64,000 bases of DNA from Gp1-AA145 sp963757135 (GTDB lineage Bacteria > Acidobacteriota > Terriglobia > Terriglobales > Acidobacteriaceae): positions 1 to 64,000 of the forward strand of contig CAVWQE010000014.1 in the NCBI GenBank assembly GCA_963757135.1. The letters are read 5' to 3'. A model generated the notes under the pieces. That model saw nothing but the letters and a program-made list of their open reading frames with translations. It was not told the DNA's origin and did no database searches. This document shows, one piece after another, positions 51,850-61,900 of the stretch (its first letter is position 1; every line of letters begins with the position of its first letter). Made by a program: the position numbers and the translations under genes.

Positions 51850-54240
51850 TCAGTACTTCCACTTCCAGTTCAGAATTTCCGGCATGTCGATGCCGTGCTC
51901 ATAAATATATTGTTTGTGCTCGACCAGCTTATTACGCAGGAACTGTTTAAAGTGTGCGCCCACCCGCTGCAACTTGGGCACGCGGTCCACGGCGTCTCCG
52001 GCGAGATGGAAGCGGTCGAGTTCGTTCATGACCGTCATGTCGAACGGAGTGGTCGTGGTGCCCTCTTCTTTGTAGCCGCGCACGTGCATATTGTCATGAT
52101 TATTCCGTCGGTAAGTGAGGCGATGAATCAGCCAGGGATATCCGTGATACGCAAAAATAACGGGCTTGTCTTGCGTGAATAGCGAATCGAAATCGTGATC
52201 CGAAAGCCCGTGCGGATGCTCGGTCGAGGGCTGAATAGTCATCAGATCAACGACATTGATCACACGAACCTTGAGGTCGGGAAAATGCTGCCGCAGAAGA
52301 TCTACCGCGGCCAAGGTCTCGAGCGTGGGGACATCTCCAGCGCAAGCCATTACGAGATCAGGCTCGGCGTTATTGTCATTGCTCGCCCATTCCCAGATTC
52401 CGATTCCGTTGGTGCAGTGTTCGATGGCGGAATTCATGTCAAGCCACTGCAACTCGGGCTGCTTGCCGGCGACGATCACGTTCACGTAGTTACGGCTGCG
52501 GAGACAGTGATCGGCAACTGAAAGTAGGCAATTCGCGTCTGGTGGAAGATAAACGCGAACGACATCAGCTTTCTTGTTCACCACCAGATCGATGAAGCCC
52601 GGGTCCTGGTGGGTAAACCCGTTGTGGTCCTGCCTCCAGACATGCGACGTCAGTAGATAATTGAGCGAAGCGATGGGGCGTCGCCACTCGATGTCGCGCG
52701 TGACCTTCAACCATTTGGCATGCTGATTGAACATCGAGTCAACGATGTGAATGAATGCCTCGTAACAGGAGAAGAATCCGTGGCGTCCAGTGAGCAGGTA
52801 GCCTTCGAGCCAGCCCTGACACATGTGCTCACTCAACATTTCGAGCACGCGGCCGTCGCGAGTGAGGTCTTCATCAACGTCCAGAATCGGCTCCAGCCAC
52901 TCTTTTGGGCTGGCCTCATATATGGCCTCAAGCCGATTCGAGGCAGTTTCATCCGGTCCGAAGACACGAAAATTGTTGGACTCGAGATTCTGCTTCATCA
53001 CATCGCGAAGAAAGTTTCCCAGGATCCGAGTGGATTCTGACTCGCTGGTTCCGGGCTTTTTCACTTCGACGGCATATTTCCGGAAATCAGGCATCACCAG
53101 GTCACGGAGCAGCAATCCACCATTGGCATGTGGATTGGCGCTCATGCGGCGATCGCCTTTGGGCGGCAACTCCGCGAGCTCTGGGATCAGCTTGCCCTGC
53201 TGATCGAACAACTCTTCGGGATGGTAGCTGCGCATCCAGTCTTCGAGAATCTTCAAGTGCTCGGGCTTCTTCTGAAGATCGGCGACCGGAACCTGATGCG
53301 CCCGCCAGGTGCCTTCGACCGGTTTGCCGTCCACAAACTTAGGCCCGGTCCAGCCTTTCGGTGATCGCAGCACGATCATCGGCCACTGGGGCACACCACT
53401 CTTCTTTCTCAAACGCGCGTCGTCCTGAATTGCTCGAATTTCCTCGACAATGTGATCCAGCGCAGCCGCCATCAGTTGATGCATGTGTTCGGGCTCGTGG
53501 CCTTCAATGAAGTAAGGCTTCCAGCCATAACCGGTGAAGAGCTGTGTAAGCTCGTCATCGCTCATTCGTCCGAGAATCGTAGGATTGGCAATCTTGTACC
53601 CATTAAGGTGAAGTATCGGGAGCACCGCGCCGTCGCGAGCTGGGTTGAGAAATTTGTTGATGTGCCAACTGGTCGCGAGTGGTCCGGTTTCGGCCTCGCC
53701 ATCGCCCACAACGCAGCAGACCAACAAATTGGGATTATCGAACGCCGCGCCGCTGGCGTGGCTCAGCGAATAACCGAGTTCGCCGCCTTCGTGAATAGAG
53801 CCCGGTGTCTCCGGAGCATCGTGGCTGGGAATGCCGCCGGGGAAAGAGAACTGCTTGAACAATCGGCACATGCCGCCTTCATTCTGCTGAATGTTGGGAT
53901 AGATCTCGGTGTAGGTGCTCTCGAGATACGCATTCGCGACCATGCCAGGGCCGCCATGGCCGGGGCCGCAGATGTAAATCGCGTCGAGATCATATTTGCG
54001 AATGATGCGATTGAAGTGCACGTAAATGAAGTTGAGGCCCGGGGTGGTCCCAAAATGCCCCAGCAGCCTCGGCTTGATGTGTTCCAGCTTTAGCGGTTCG
54101 CGGAGCAGCGGATTCTTGTACAAGTAAATCTGACCGACGGAAAGATAGTTAGCGGCGCGCCAGTAGGCGTTGATTTTTGAGAGCTCTTCTTGCGTGAGTG
54201 GCTGATGCGCGATACCGGGGAGGGAATTCAGAGTAGTCAT
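51850..54240 (-). CDS. xfp: Phosphoketolase (xylulose-5-P/fructose-6-P)
   Basis: 796 residues, normal family length. A thiamine-diphosphate enzyme that cleaves xylulose-5-phosphate or fructose-6-phosphate to acetyl phosphate plus an aldose phosphate. Signatures include YICGPGHGGPGMVANAYLE, EGGELGYSLSHASGAAFDNP, VVGDGEAETGPLATSWHINK with the ThDP motif, and SCYEAFIHIVDSM. ackA follows downstream, so acetyl phosphate would be used for ATP. Cytoplasmic. Confidence 0.96.
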   Translation of the reverse strand: MTTLNSLPGIAHQPLTQEELSKINAYWRAANYLSVGQIYLYKNPLLREPLKLEHIKPRLLGHFGTTPGLNFIYVHFNRIIRKYDLDAIYICGPGHGGPGMVANAYLESTYTEIYPNIQQNEGGMCRLFKQFSFPGGIPSHDAPETPGSIHEGGELGYSLSHASGAAFDNPNLLVCCVVGDGEAETGPLATSWHINKFLNPARDGAVLPILHLNGYKIANPTILGRMSDDELTQLFTGYGWKPYFIEGHEPEHMHQLMAAALDHIVEEIRAIQDDARLRKKSGVPQWPMIVLRSPKGWTGPKFVDGKPVEGTWRAHQVPVADLQKKPEHLKILEDWMRSYHPEELFDQQGKLIPELAELPPKGDRRMSANPHANGGLLLRDLVMPDFRKYAVEVKKPGTSESESTRILGNFLRDVMKQNLESNNFRVFGPDETASNRLEAIYEASPKEWLEPILDVDEDLTRDGRVLEMLSEHMCQGWLEGYLLTGRHGFFSCYEAFIHIVDSMFNQHAKWLKVTRDIEWRRPIASLNYLLTSHVWRQDHNGFTHQDPGFIDLVVNKKADVVRVYLPPDANCLLSVADHCLRSRNYVNVIVAGKQPELQWLDMNSAIEHCTNGIGIWEWASNDNNAEPDLVMACAGDVPTLETLAAVDLLRQHFPDLKVRVINVVDLMTIQPSTEHPHGLSDHDFDSLFTQDKPVIFAYHGYPWLIHRLTYRRNNHDNMHVRGYKEEGTTTTPFDMTVMNELDRFHLAGDAVDRVPKLQRVGAHFKQFLRNKLVEHKQYIYEHGIDMPEILNWKWKY

Positions 54241-54329
54241 GACAGTGCCTCACCTTAATGATGAACCTTTGAGGTAGAAACTGTCTTGTGGGGAAAATAA
54301 AAATTGTGTGAACCGGCGGTGATGATGGT

Positions 54330-54347
54330 GGCGGGCCGGAACCCGCC
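54330..54347. repeat. REP-like GGCGGG/CCCGCC palindrome
   Basis: GGCGGGCCGGAACCCGCC, with a six-base loop, sits between xfp and the gene upstream of it. It resembles the palindrome at 10756-10778. Confidence 0.4.
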
Positions 54348-54360
54348 CCCTTGCGGTAAT

Positions 54361-54924
54361 TTACGGTTTCTTCGGCTTCAGGTCGCAGGCCTCACGAACG
54401 CGGTTCAGATCAAGTCCCGCCGGTGAAAACTCTGCGATGCGCGGCCCCTCGGGCGTTCGGAACTCTACCCGGAACAAGTGGGCGCCAAGCAATTCACGGG
54501 TAGTGCCTTTATCCATCGATAAGAAATGCCCGCGCACCCAGTTCCAGCTGTGGTCGCTGTGCGAGTCGTCAACCCGCACCCGTACCCGCATCTGCGGCTG
54601 TCCCCAAAAGCCCGGCCAATCCGGACGCCCCAGCCTGATGTTGGGACGAAAATCGGAGAGCTTGAGCTTGCCGTCGGTACAGAACAGGATCACCCGCGCC
54701 TGATCGTCACCATCGCCGGTGTTGTCGGCGACCAGATCGAAGCGCACTTTCTTGGCGGCGGTCATGGGATCTTCGGTCTGCATTACCGTCCACTTGCCGC
54801 CGGCGCTTACGCCGCGGTCAGGACGCTCGGGCAAGTCGGGGCCTTCCTGGGCCCAAAGCACAAGACTGCCCGATAGCATGAAGAAAGCCAGGAAAAATCT
54901 TGTCCAGGAATTTGTTGATCTCAT
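54361..54924 (-). CDS. Exported protein of unknown function
   Basis: About 187 residues. A signal peptide (WTRFFLAFFMLSGSLVLWAQ) is followed by a beta-rich domain (GGKWTVMQTEDPMTAAKKVR, FDLVADNTGDGDDQARVILF). No catalytic motif is recognised. Two in-frame ATGs, at 54948 and 54924, each follow the same AACTT; the shorter puts the signal peptide at the N terminus and is preferred. The pattern, with a rather acidic beta core and a Cys in CTDGK, suggests a periplasmic binding or structural protein. Confidence 0.6.
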   Translation of the reverse strand: MRSTNSWTRFFLAFFMLSGSLVLWAQEGPDLPERPDRGVSAGGKWTVMQTEDPMTAAKKVRFDLVADNTGDGDDQARVILFCTDGKLKLSDFRPNIRLGRPDWPGFWGQPQMRVRVRVDDSHSDHSWNWVRGHFLSMDKGTTRELLGAHLFRVEFRTPEGPRIAEFSPAGLDLNRVREACDLKPKKP

Positions 54925-55195
54925 AAGTTTGCTGTTTTGCAGGCTCATAAGTTTCGATGGAATGGTCCTCTCGTACCGGGGCGCGGCCGAAACCGTCGCG
55001 CTCCTTAGTTAACTACAAACCCTAAGATGCAAAAAAGTTGCGCTGTCTTCCAGTGCGAATTTAGAGTCTGGGGCTGCCAAGCGCTGGCCTGGCGTTTTGG
55101 CGGCTGTCACGCGCCATTTTTAGGAATTCCGCGCTTAGGGTAAACTTGTTGCAGCGCGTTTCTCTCATCCCTTCTATCGAGAAATAAGGGTTTTT

Positions 55196-55280
55196 GCGGA
55201 AGTGGTGGAATTGGCAGACACACCATCTTGAGGGGGTGGCGCCGAAAGGCATGGGGGTTCAAGTCCCCCCTTCCGCACCA
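55196..55280 (+). tRNA. tRNA-Leu (anticodon GAG)
   Basis: 85 nt with the CCA encoded (55278-55280). Acceptor stem GCGGAAG/CTTCCGC. Anticodon stem CCATC/GGTGG around TTGAGGG gives anticodon GAG. A long class II variable arm (GCGCCGAAAGGCA) and the T-arm GGGGGTTCAAGTCCCCC follow. All fit leucine. Confidence 0.97.
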
Positions 55281-55352
55281 TGATTCTAAGTGAAACAAAG
55301 CGGCTGACTTTGCTGCTCTAAAATTCAGGATTTACCGAAAGTTTTTTCTCCT

Positions 55353-55670
55353 ATGCCCATTCTCATCACCATTGTTCACGTTATTGTTTGCCTGTTCCTG
55401 GTTATCGTTGTGTTGTTGCAAAGCGGCCAGAGCGGCGATATTGCAGCTGCATTTGGCGGCACAGGTAGTCAGACGGCTTTCGGCCCGCGCGGCGCGGCCA
55501 CCATTCTGACCAAAGCCACGACTTGGTGCGCGATCATCTTCATGCTGACCTCGATTACCTTGTCAATAATGACATCGCGCAAGGGCGGCCCTGGTTCAGT
55601 ACTCCAGAACTACAAAACCGCTCCGGCTAAGACCCAGACGACGCCCGCCAAGCCTGCGCAGCAGAAATAG
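55353..55670 (+). CDS. secG: Preprotein translocase subunit SecG
   Basis: 105 residues with two membrane helices (ITIVHVIVCLFLVIVVLLQ and WCAIIFMLTSITLSIMTS) joined by the conserved loop SGQSGDIAAAFGGTGSQTAFGPRG. It is part of the SecYEG channel. The C-terminal tail is Lys/Thr/Pro-rich. The gene follows tRNA-Leu by about 70 bp, a frequent arrangement. Confidence 0.95.
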   Translation: MPILITIVHVIVCLFLVIVVLLQSGQSGDIAAAFGGTGSQTAFGPRGAATILTKATTWCAIIFMLTSITLSIMTSRKGGPGSVLQNYKTAPAKTQTTPAKPAQQK

Positions 55671-55775
55671 TTATCGATTGGCCGCTCGAGCTTTCGGTCG
55701 TCAGCGCCACTGTTAGCGCCACTGTCCGGAGCCGGATGACCATACGACGAACGACGAACAGCCAACGACGTTTTC

Positions 55776-56408
55776 ATGATCCACGAGATTCTTCCTGTCG
55801 GCCCTCTGCAGTGCAACTGCTCAATCATCGGCGACGAGAGCACGCACGAAGCCATGGTCATTGATCCCGGCGACGATATTGCTAATGTCCTGGCGATTAT
55901 TAAGAAACATAACTTGCTAGTCAGAGAAATCGTCATCACCCATGCCCACATGGACCATGTGGGTGGGGCGATGAAGCTGCGCGCCGCAACCGGCGCTCTT
56001 ATTCTGATCAACGAGAACGATTACGCGTTGCTGAAGATGCTCGACGTGCAGGCGGCATGGCTAGGCATGCAGGATCCGGGCAAGGTTGAGATTGACCACA
56101 GTCTGGCAGAACTGGAAAAAGTGCAGGCTGGCTCGCTGACGGCAAACGTACTGCATACTCCGGGCCACACCGAAGGCAGCATCTGCCTCTATTTTCCCGC
56201 TGAGCAGAAACTCATCGCCGGAGACACCCTTTTCGCCGGCAGCATCGGGCGAACGGATCTTCCCGGGGGATCATTTGAAAAAATCATCCGCTCAATCAAC
56301 GACAAACTGCTTGCCCTGCCCGATGAAACAATTGTCATTCCCGGCCACGGACCGCTTACCAGCATCGGCGAAGAGCGCGAGCATAACCCATTCCTGAAGA
56401 ACAGTTAA
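55776..56408 (+). CDS. MBL-fold hydrolase (glyoxalase II-like)
   Basis: 210 residues, cytoplasmic. The metal-binding motif is VITHAHMDHVGGA, the second site HTPGHTEGSICLYF, and the third ligand region IIPGHGPLTSIG. LQCNCSIIGDESTHEAMVID is the usual N terminus of the family. Members hydrolyse thioesters such as S-lactoylglutathione or act as related hydrolases. The length of 210 residues suggests the short YcbL type. No operon partner. Confidence 0.85.
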   Translation: MIHEILPVGPLQCNCSIIGDESTHEAMVIDPGDDIANVLAIIKKHNLLVREIVITHAHMDHVGGAMKLRAATGALILINENDYALLKMLDVQAAWLGMQDPGKVEIDHSLAELEKVQAGSLTANVLHTPGHTEGSICLYFPAEQKLIAGDTLFAGSIGRTDLPGGSFEKIIRSINDKLLALPDETIVIPGHGPLTSIGEEREHNPFLKNS

Positions 56409-56415
56409 TCGCAGG

Positions 56416-57576
56416 TTATTTGAAAAAAATCAACAGCCGCGCAATTCCTTCTCGGAACTCTTCCGCACGCGAAATCAAACTGAGCACCAGATAGCCATCC
56501 TGCGGGAAATCGTAAAAATGTCCGGGATGCACCAACACTCCGCATTGCTGAAGCAGTTTAATGGCCAGCTCTTCATCTGACCTGATTGCCGGAACCCGCA
56601 ATACCGCATACCATCCGCCTTCGACCACAAGCCGCGAGCATGCTTCTTGTTGTGTCAGCTGCCGGTCCAGTTCGGTCAGATTCTTTCGCACGCGTTCGAG
56701 CAGTTGCCGCTGAATGAGCGTGCGTTGCTCGAGCAAAGCTTGAGCAGCCCATTCTACCGGCGTACTCACCGAAAGGAACGTGTCGGCGATGACCTCCAGG
56801 CGCTCCATCGCAGCTTGCCTGAGCGCATCCGGGCCACTTACGGCAATCCACGCGAGCTTCATTTGCGGCAGCGCCGAAATTTTCGAAATGCCGCTCAGCG
56901 TGAAGGTTAAAGCGCCATCATGTGATACGAAACTCCGCCACCGTGAACCTTCGTGGGCGTAGTCGAGAAAAACTTCGTCCACAATCAAAGCCAGTTTGTG
57001 TTGCCGGCATAGGTCGTTCAACTGTTCTCGTTCCTCAGAACTCACATATGATCCGGTGGGATTGTTCGGGTGTACTAGCACAATGGCCCGTGTTTTCTCG
57101 CTGATGGCTTGTTCCAGCGTGTGAACGTCAATCTGCCAGCCGTGGTCATAAATCAGCGAGTAGGGAACGAGCTTCACGTCCTGCAGGTCGGCCAGGAAAT
57201 CGAACAGCGGATAGCTCGGCTTTGCAACCAGAATCTCTTCCCCTGGATTCGCGAGCAGCCGGAATACGAATGAATAAGCTTCGCTGGTGCTCGTGGTCAG
57301 CACCAGCGATTCAGGATCAACTGTTTCCCCGCGCTCTTCGTAATATGCAGAGACTCCCTTGCGTGCGCTGAGCAGACCTTTCGGTTGCGGATCATAGTCG
57401 AGCGAGTTCGCGTTCCGCAGCGAATCGAGAATGGCAGGTTCGTCGTAAGTCAGGCTTGCTCTCGTCGGATTCGAAATCGTCAGATCAAGAATGCCGGCCC
57501 CAGATTGGCGCACCTGCGCCAACGCTTCAGTAAAGCGATTGCGCGCAAGCTTCCAGTCTGTCCGGCGGGAAAACAT
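56416..57576 (-). CDS. PLP-dependent class I/II aminotransferase
   Basis: 386 residues. Fold type I signatures are visible: TISNPTRASLTY near the start, LVLTTSTSEAYSFVFRLL, VLVHPNNPTGSYVSSEE, LIVDEVFLDYAH, and the Schiff-base Lys in TLSGISKISALPQMKLAW. Relatives are aspartate, alanine or kynurenine-type transaminases; the substrate is not decided. The gene is convergent with the MBL-hydrolase gene and divergent from the RAYT unit, whose left REP lies just upstream of its start. Confidence 0.85.
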   Translation of the reverse strand: MFSRRTDWKLARNRFTEALAQVRQSGAGILDLTISNPTRASLTYDEPAILDSLRNANSLDYDPQPKGLLSARKGVSAYYEERGETVDPESLVLTTSTSEAYSFVFRLLANPGEEILVAKPSYPLFDFLADLQDVKLVPYSLIYDHGWQIDVHTLEQAISEKTRAIVLVHPNNPTGSYVSSEEREQLNDLCRQHKLALIVDEVFLDYAHEGSRWRSFVSHDGALTFTLSGISKISALPQMKLAWIAVSGPDALRQAAMERLEVIADTFLSVSTPVEWAAQALLEQRTLIQRQLLERVRKNLTELDRQLTQQEACSRLVVEGGWYAVLRVPAIRSDEELAIKLLQQCGVLVHPGHFYDFPQDGYLVLSLISRAEEFREGIARLLIFFK

Positions 57577-57624
57577 AGGGGAACATCATAGCGGAGGATC
57601 GCATTTTCTTTCGCAAGAGTACTT

Positions 57625-57650
57625 GGAGGCGCGGGCGTCCTCGCCCGTGC
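57625..57650 (+). repeat. Left REP palindrome flanking the RAYT gene
   Basis: GGAGGCGCGGGCGTCC followed by TCGCCCGTGC. It is a near-perfect inverted copy (one mismatch) of the sequence at 58182-58207 and contains an internal GCGGGCG/CGCCCG hairpin. Confidence 0.8.
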
Positions 57651-57670
57651 ATCTTGAACTCAGTGTTCAC

Positions 57671-58222
57671 ATGTCACAGACTTCCGCGGCGCCACTATGC
57701 GAACATTCCCATGTGCAGCGGAAATATCAATACCGCCGAAAACTTCCGCATCGTCAATGGGAGGACAAGACATACTTCATAACTTTCTGCACTCGTAAAC
57801 GCGCCGTGCTAAATGAGGGCTGCCGAGGCCTCGTGCTACAGACTTGCCTTGCGGGCAACGGCAAACTATTCGAACTCTACGCCGTCGTTGTTATGCCTGA
57901 CCACGTCCATCTAATGCTTGTACCGCTAGCCGACCATAATGGCACGATTAGCGTTTCCGAGATCATGCAAGCAATCAAGAGCACTTCATCGCATCGGATC
58001 AACAAGTATCTTGGTCGAACCGGCAAGGTTTGGCAGGATGAGTCATTCGATCGTGCGATGCGAGAGGTGGAAAACGTCAGCGGCAGAATCGAGTACATGA
58101 TAGGCAATCCGGTCCGCGCAAGTTTGGTTGAAAGCCCATTCGATTACAAGTGGTTGTGGACTCGATCGAGAGAAACAGTTCGCACGGGCGTGGACGCCCG
58201 CGCCTCCATTCGAAATCGCTAA
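57671..58222 (+). CDS. RAYT: REP-associated tyrosine transposase
   Basis: 183 residues from the ATG at 57671 (a longer ORF upstream runs through the left REP). It belongs to the Y1-transposase/HUH family: the metal-binding HUH is VVVMPDHVHLMLVP, and the catalytic Tyr is in RIEYMIGNPVRASLV. The N-terminal RQWEDKTYFITFCTR and the GRTGKVWQDESFDR region are RAYT signatures. RAYTs are domesticated relatives of IS200/IS605 transposases that cleave and spread REP palindromes. Flanking inverted REPs confirm the type. The last 14 residues and the stop are encoded within and just after the right REP. Confidence 0.92.
   Translation: MSQTSAAPLCEHSHVQRKYQYRRKLPHRQWEDKTYFITFCTRKRAVLNEGCRGLVLQTCLAGNGKLFELYAVVVMPDHVHLMLVPLADHNGTISVSEIMQAIKSTSSHRINKYLGRTGKVWQDESFDRAMREVENVSGRIEYMIGNPVRASLVESPFDYKWLWTRSRETVRTGVDARASIRNR
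58182..58207 (-). repeat. Right REP palindrome, inside the RAYT 3' end
   Basis: GCACGGGCGTGGACGCCC followed by GCGCCTCC is the inverted copy of the left REP at 57625-57650. Together they bound a 583-bp unit, the size of a non-autonomous-REP source element. Confidence 0.8.
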
Positions 58223-58707
58223 TCCTTTTCCTCTTCTCCCTTGTGTAGCTGCTGGGCCAGGAAATTGTCGAGTCCGACCTCTTCTATCGCGTGCAGCTGG
58301 CCTTCAAGGTAGTCCACGTGGTGTTCTTCGTCTCTCAAGATTTCTTCAAACAGTGCACGCGAAGCATTATCTCCCACCTCGACGGAGAGCTCGATGGCAT
58401 GGTTGAGCTGCTTGACGGCGCGAAGCTCCAGAGCGAGGTCGCTTTCGAACTGCGCCTTTACGTTCTTGCCGACATTGATCGGCCCAACGTCAGTCATGTT
58501 GGGCGTGCCGTCAAGAAACAGAATTCGATCCATCAGCTTCTCGGCGTGAACCATTTCTTCAATGGATTCCTTCCGGTAGTAAGCTCCCAGCCGGAAGTAG
58601 CCCCAGTTCTCGCACATCTTGGAATGCAGGAAATATTGATTGATGGCCGTGAGCTCGGCTTTCAGGGCCTCACTTAATTGCTTCAGGACTTTGTCGTTTC
58701 CACGCAT
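58219..58707 (-). CDS. bfr: Bacterioferritin
   Basis: 162 residues. The diiron ferroxidase ligands are Glu18, Glu51 and His54 in the first half, and Glu94, Glu127 and His130 in the second (DEEHHVDYLEGQL). The haem-binding Met52 in EEMVHAEKLMDRILFLDG is present. It stores iron in a 24-mer cage. Its stop overlaps the RAYT stop by 4 bp in the opposite direction. The gene is monocistronic, with a repeat-rich upstream region. Confidence 0.95.
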   Translation of the reverse strand: MRGNDKVLKQLSEALKAELTAINQYFLHSKMCENWGYFRLGAYYRKESIEEMVHAEKLMDRILFLDGTPNMTDVGPINVGKNVKAQFESDLALELRAVKQLNHAIELSVEVGDNASRALFEEILRDEEHHVDYLEGQLHAIEEVGLDNFLAQQLHKGEEEKD

Positions 58708-58764
58708 GGCTATGGATTGTAGCTAACCACCGCATTATTGCCAACGCGGAGCAATCAAGGTCCA

Positions 58765-58886
58765 TTCACCACGGAGACACGGAGGCACGGAGAAATTTGA
58801 ATTACGATGATCGAGATTCGTTTCTCCCGACCAGATTGACATTGCTACCCCAAAGGAAAAAATTCTTCTCCGTGCCTCCGTGGTGA
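58765..58886. repeat. Inverted TTCACCACGGAG repeats between bfr and the formate dehydrogenase operon
   Basis: The left arm at 58765-58792 is TTCACCACGGAG plus ACACGGAGGCACGGAG; the right arm at 58867-58886 is CTCCGTGCCTCCGTGGTGAA. They can pair over 20 bp across a spacer of about 75 bp. It is a second family of dispersed repeats (a relative precedes mpl). Confidence 0.75.
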
Positions 58887-58962
58887 AAAGGTTCCGGCTC
58901 CGGCAACGTTTGCGGATATACTTGCCGTCTAAAGTACATGCCTCAGAACGCTTGGAGGAATT

Positions 58963-61900
58963 GTGCTCGGAAAGCTGCTCTCCCGCTGGCCGCTCATTCA
59001 ACAGATAAAAACTGGCGCTAATGGGAACGGCGTCGAGTCGATGTCGGAGCGCACGCGCAATCTGCGACCCAAAACAGATGGCGCAAAGGCCACACCCTCC
59101 ATTTGCCCCTACTGCGGTGTGGGATGCGGGCAACTCGCCTTTCACAAAGACGGCAAGCTGATCTCCATAGAAGGCGATCCAACCTCGCCCATTTCCCGCG
59201 GACGTCTCTGCCCTAAAGGCTCCGCTACTTACCAGCTCCACACTCATCCTGGGCGCCTGAAAAAAGTTAAATACCGCCGGCCATACTCCAGGCAATGGGA
59301 AGAACTAGATCTCGAAACTGCAATGGATATGGTCGCCGACCGGCTCTGGGATTCGCGCGAGCGCACTTTTCAGGAAACCAAAGACGGCGAGTCGCTCATG
59401 CAGACCACCGCCATCGCGCATCTTGGCGGAGCGACTCTTGACATCGAAGAAAATTATCTGATCAAAAAACTTTTTACCGCCGGCCTGGGAATGGTGTGTC
59501 TCTCCAACCAGGCCCGTATATGACACAGCTCCACTGTCCCCGGTCTGGGGACAAGCTTTGGACGCGGCGGCGCGACCACCGCGCAACAAGACCTCAGTAA
59601 TGCCGACGCCATCATGATCATGGGGTCGTCAATGGCCGAGAACCATCCGGTCGGCTTTCAGTGGGTGCTGGAGGCGCGTGAGCGCGGCGCCAGGATCATT
59701 CACGTCGACCCGCGCTTCAACCGCACGTCGGCCATGGCGGACATCTGGCTGCCTCTGCGCGCCGGCAGCGATATTATCTTTCTCGGTGGGCTGGTTAATT
59801 ACGTACTCACAAACAACAAAGATTTTCGTGAATACGTAGTGCGCTATACCAACGCCGCCACCATTTTGCGCGATGATTTCAAAGACACCGAAGACCTGGA
59901 AGGTCTGTTCTCGGGCTGGGACGCCGAGCACAAGAAATATGATCCTGAAACTTGGCTCTACCGCAGCGCGACGCCGAAGCAGACCGCGACCACGCCGGGC
60001 CACTCCGATGTCGGCGGCGGTCACGGTAAAGATCGAGGCGGTGAAGCCCAGGACATGAGCAACTTCGACTGGGACTTTTCGCTTGAAGACCCGCTCTGCG
60101 TTTTTCAGGTCTTAAAGCGGCACTTCGCGCGTTACACGTCGGAGATGGTCGAGAGATTCTGCGGTATTCCGAAAGAAGCGTTTCTGAAAGCGGCGGAGAC
60201 ATTCACTTCGGCCTCAGGCCCGGAGAAGACGGCGGCCATATGTTACGCCGTCGGTTGGACCCAACATTCCAACGGAGTGCAAATCATTCGGACGGCAGCA
60301 ATCCTGCAATTGCTGCTGGGTAATATAGGTCGTCCTGGCGGCGGAATTCTTGCTTTGCGGGGGCACGCTTCCATTCAGGGTTCGACCGACATTCCGACTT
60401 TGTACGACATTCTGCCCGGCTACTTGCCCATGCCGATCTTTTCCGAGGACTCCCACAAGTTAAAGGACTACATTAAGAAACACCGCGTCCGCATAGGAGT
60501 ATGGTCAAATTTCGACGCGTACATCATCAGCTTGCTCAAAGCCTACTACGGCGACGCAGCCACCAAAGAAAACGATTATGGTTTCAACTGGCTGCCCCGA
60601 GTCACCGGCGATCACTCGCATTTCGGTTACTGGTATGAAATGCAGGACGGGAAGATGGAAGGTCTGTTTGTCATGGGCCAGAACCCGGCAGTGGGTTCTC
60701 CTAATGGCAAGCTTCAGCGCAGCGCTCTATCGAAATTGAAATGGCTGGTAGTGCGGGACATGGTCGAAGTCGAAACCGCTTCCTTCTGGCTGGACGCGCC
60801 CGAAGTCTTGCGTGGGGGAGTAAAACCCGAGGACATCGGCACAGAGGTGTTTTTATTTCCTGCGGCCGGTACGGCCGAGAAAGAGGGAACATTCACCAAC
60901 ACGCAACGACTTCTGCAATATCGCGAGAAGGCGGTTGACCCTCCGGGCGATGCCACGAGTGACACCTGGTTCGTCTACCATCTTGGGCGACGGTTGAAGG
61001 AGAAAGCAAAGAAGGACACTCGTCCACGCAACGCTGGACTTAATGCCCTGACCTGGGATTATCCCGTCGAAGGGCGTGAGCGCGAACCGAAAGTTTCAAC
61101 TGTCCTAAAAGAGATCAACGGATGGACGGTCGCCGACCACAAACAATTGCCGCACATGCAAAGTGTAAAGAACGATGGATCCACGGCTTGCGGCGCATGG
61201 ATCTACTGCGGCGTTTATCCAGAGGAAGGACGCAACCGCGCCGACGAACGCAAGCCTAAAGACCTGCTGGGTCATGGATGGGGTTTTGCATGGCCAAATG
61301 ATTGCCGCATCATTTACAACCGGGCGTCGGCGCGGCCGGACGGCCAGCCTTGGAGCGAGCGAAAAAAACTGGTCTGGTGGGACGAAGAGAAAAGGGAATG
61401 GACCGGCCTAGATAATGCTGACTACAAAAAAGATCTCGCTCCCACAACGCCCGACGCTCTGGATAGCGGAGTCGGAGTCGCCGGCCTCGGCGGGGCGCGT
61501 CCGTTTACACTGCATCCCGATGGCGTGGGCTGGCTGTACGTTCCCAGCGGGCTGAAGGACGGTCCGCTGCCAACGCATTACGAACCGCTGGAATCAGTCA
61601 TCAGAAATCCTTTGTACGGTCAGCAAACTGACCCGGCAGCCGCGAAAAAAGAACGGCCCGAAAATCCCTACGCGCAAGAAGTCGCCGATCCTTTTTATCC
61701 ATACGTGCTCACGACCTACCGCCTGACCGAGCATCACACCGCCGGAGGCATGACCCGCACGTTAAGCCATCTGGCCGAATTACAGCCGGATTTATTTACC
61801 GAGGTGTCGCCGGAGCTGGCCGACGAGATCGGGCTGATCCATGGTGAGTGGGCGACAATATCGACGCCGCGCGCCAGCATCCAAGCTAAAGTCCTGGTTA

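Noticed and set aside
59521..59523. TGA in the formate dehydrogenase as a nonsense mutation or a two-gene split
   Set aside because: It is exactly at the Sec position, the frame continues, and a SECIS-like hairpin follows.
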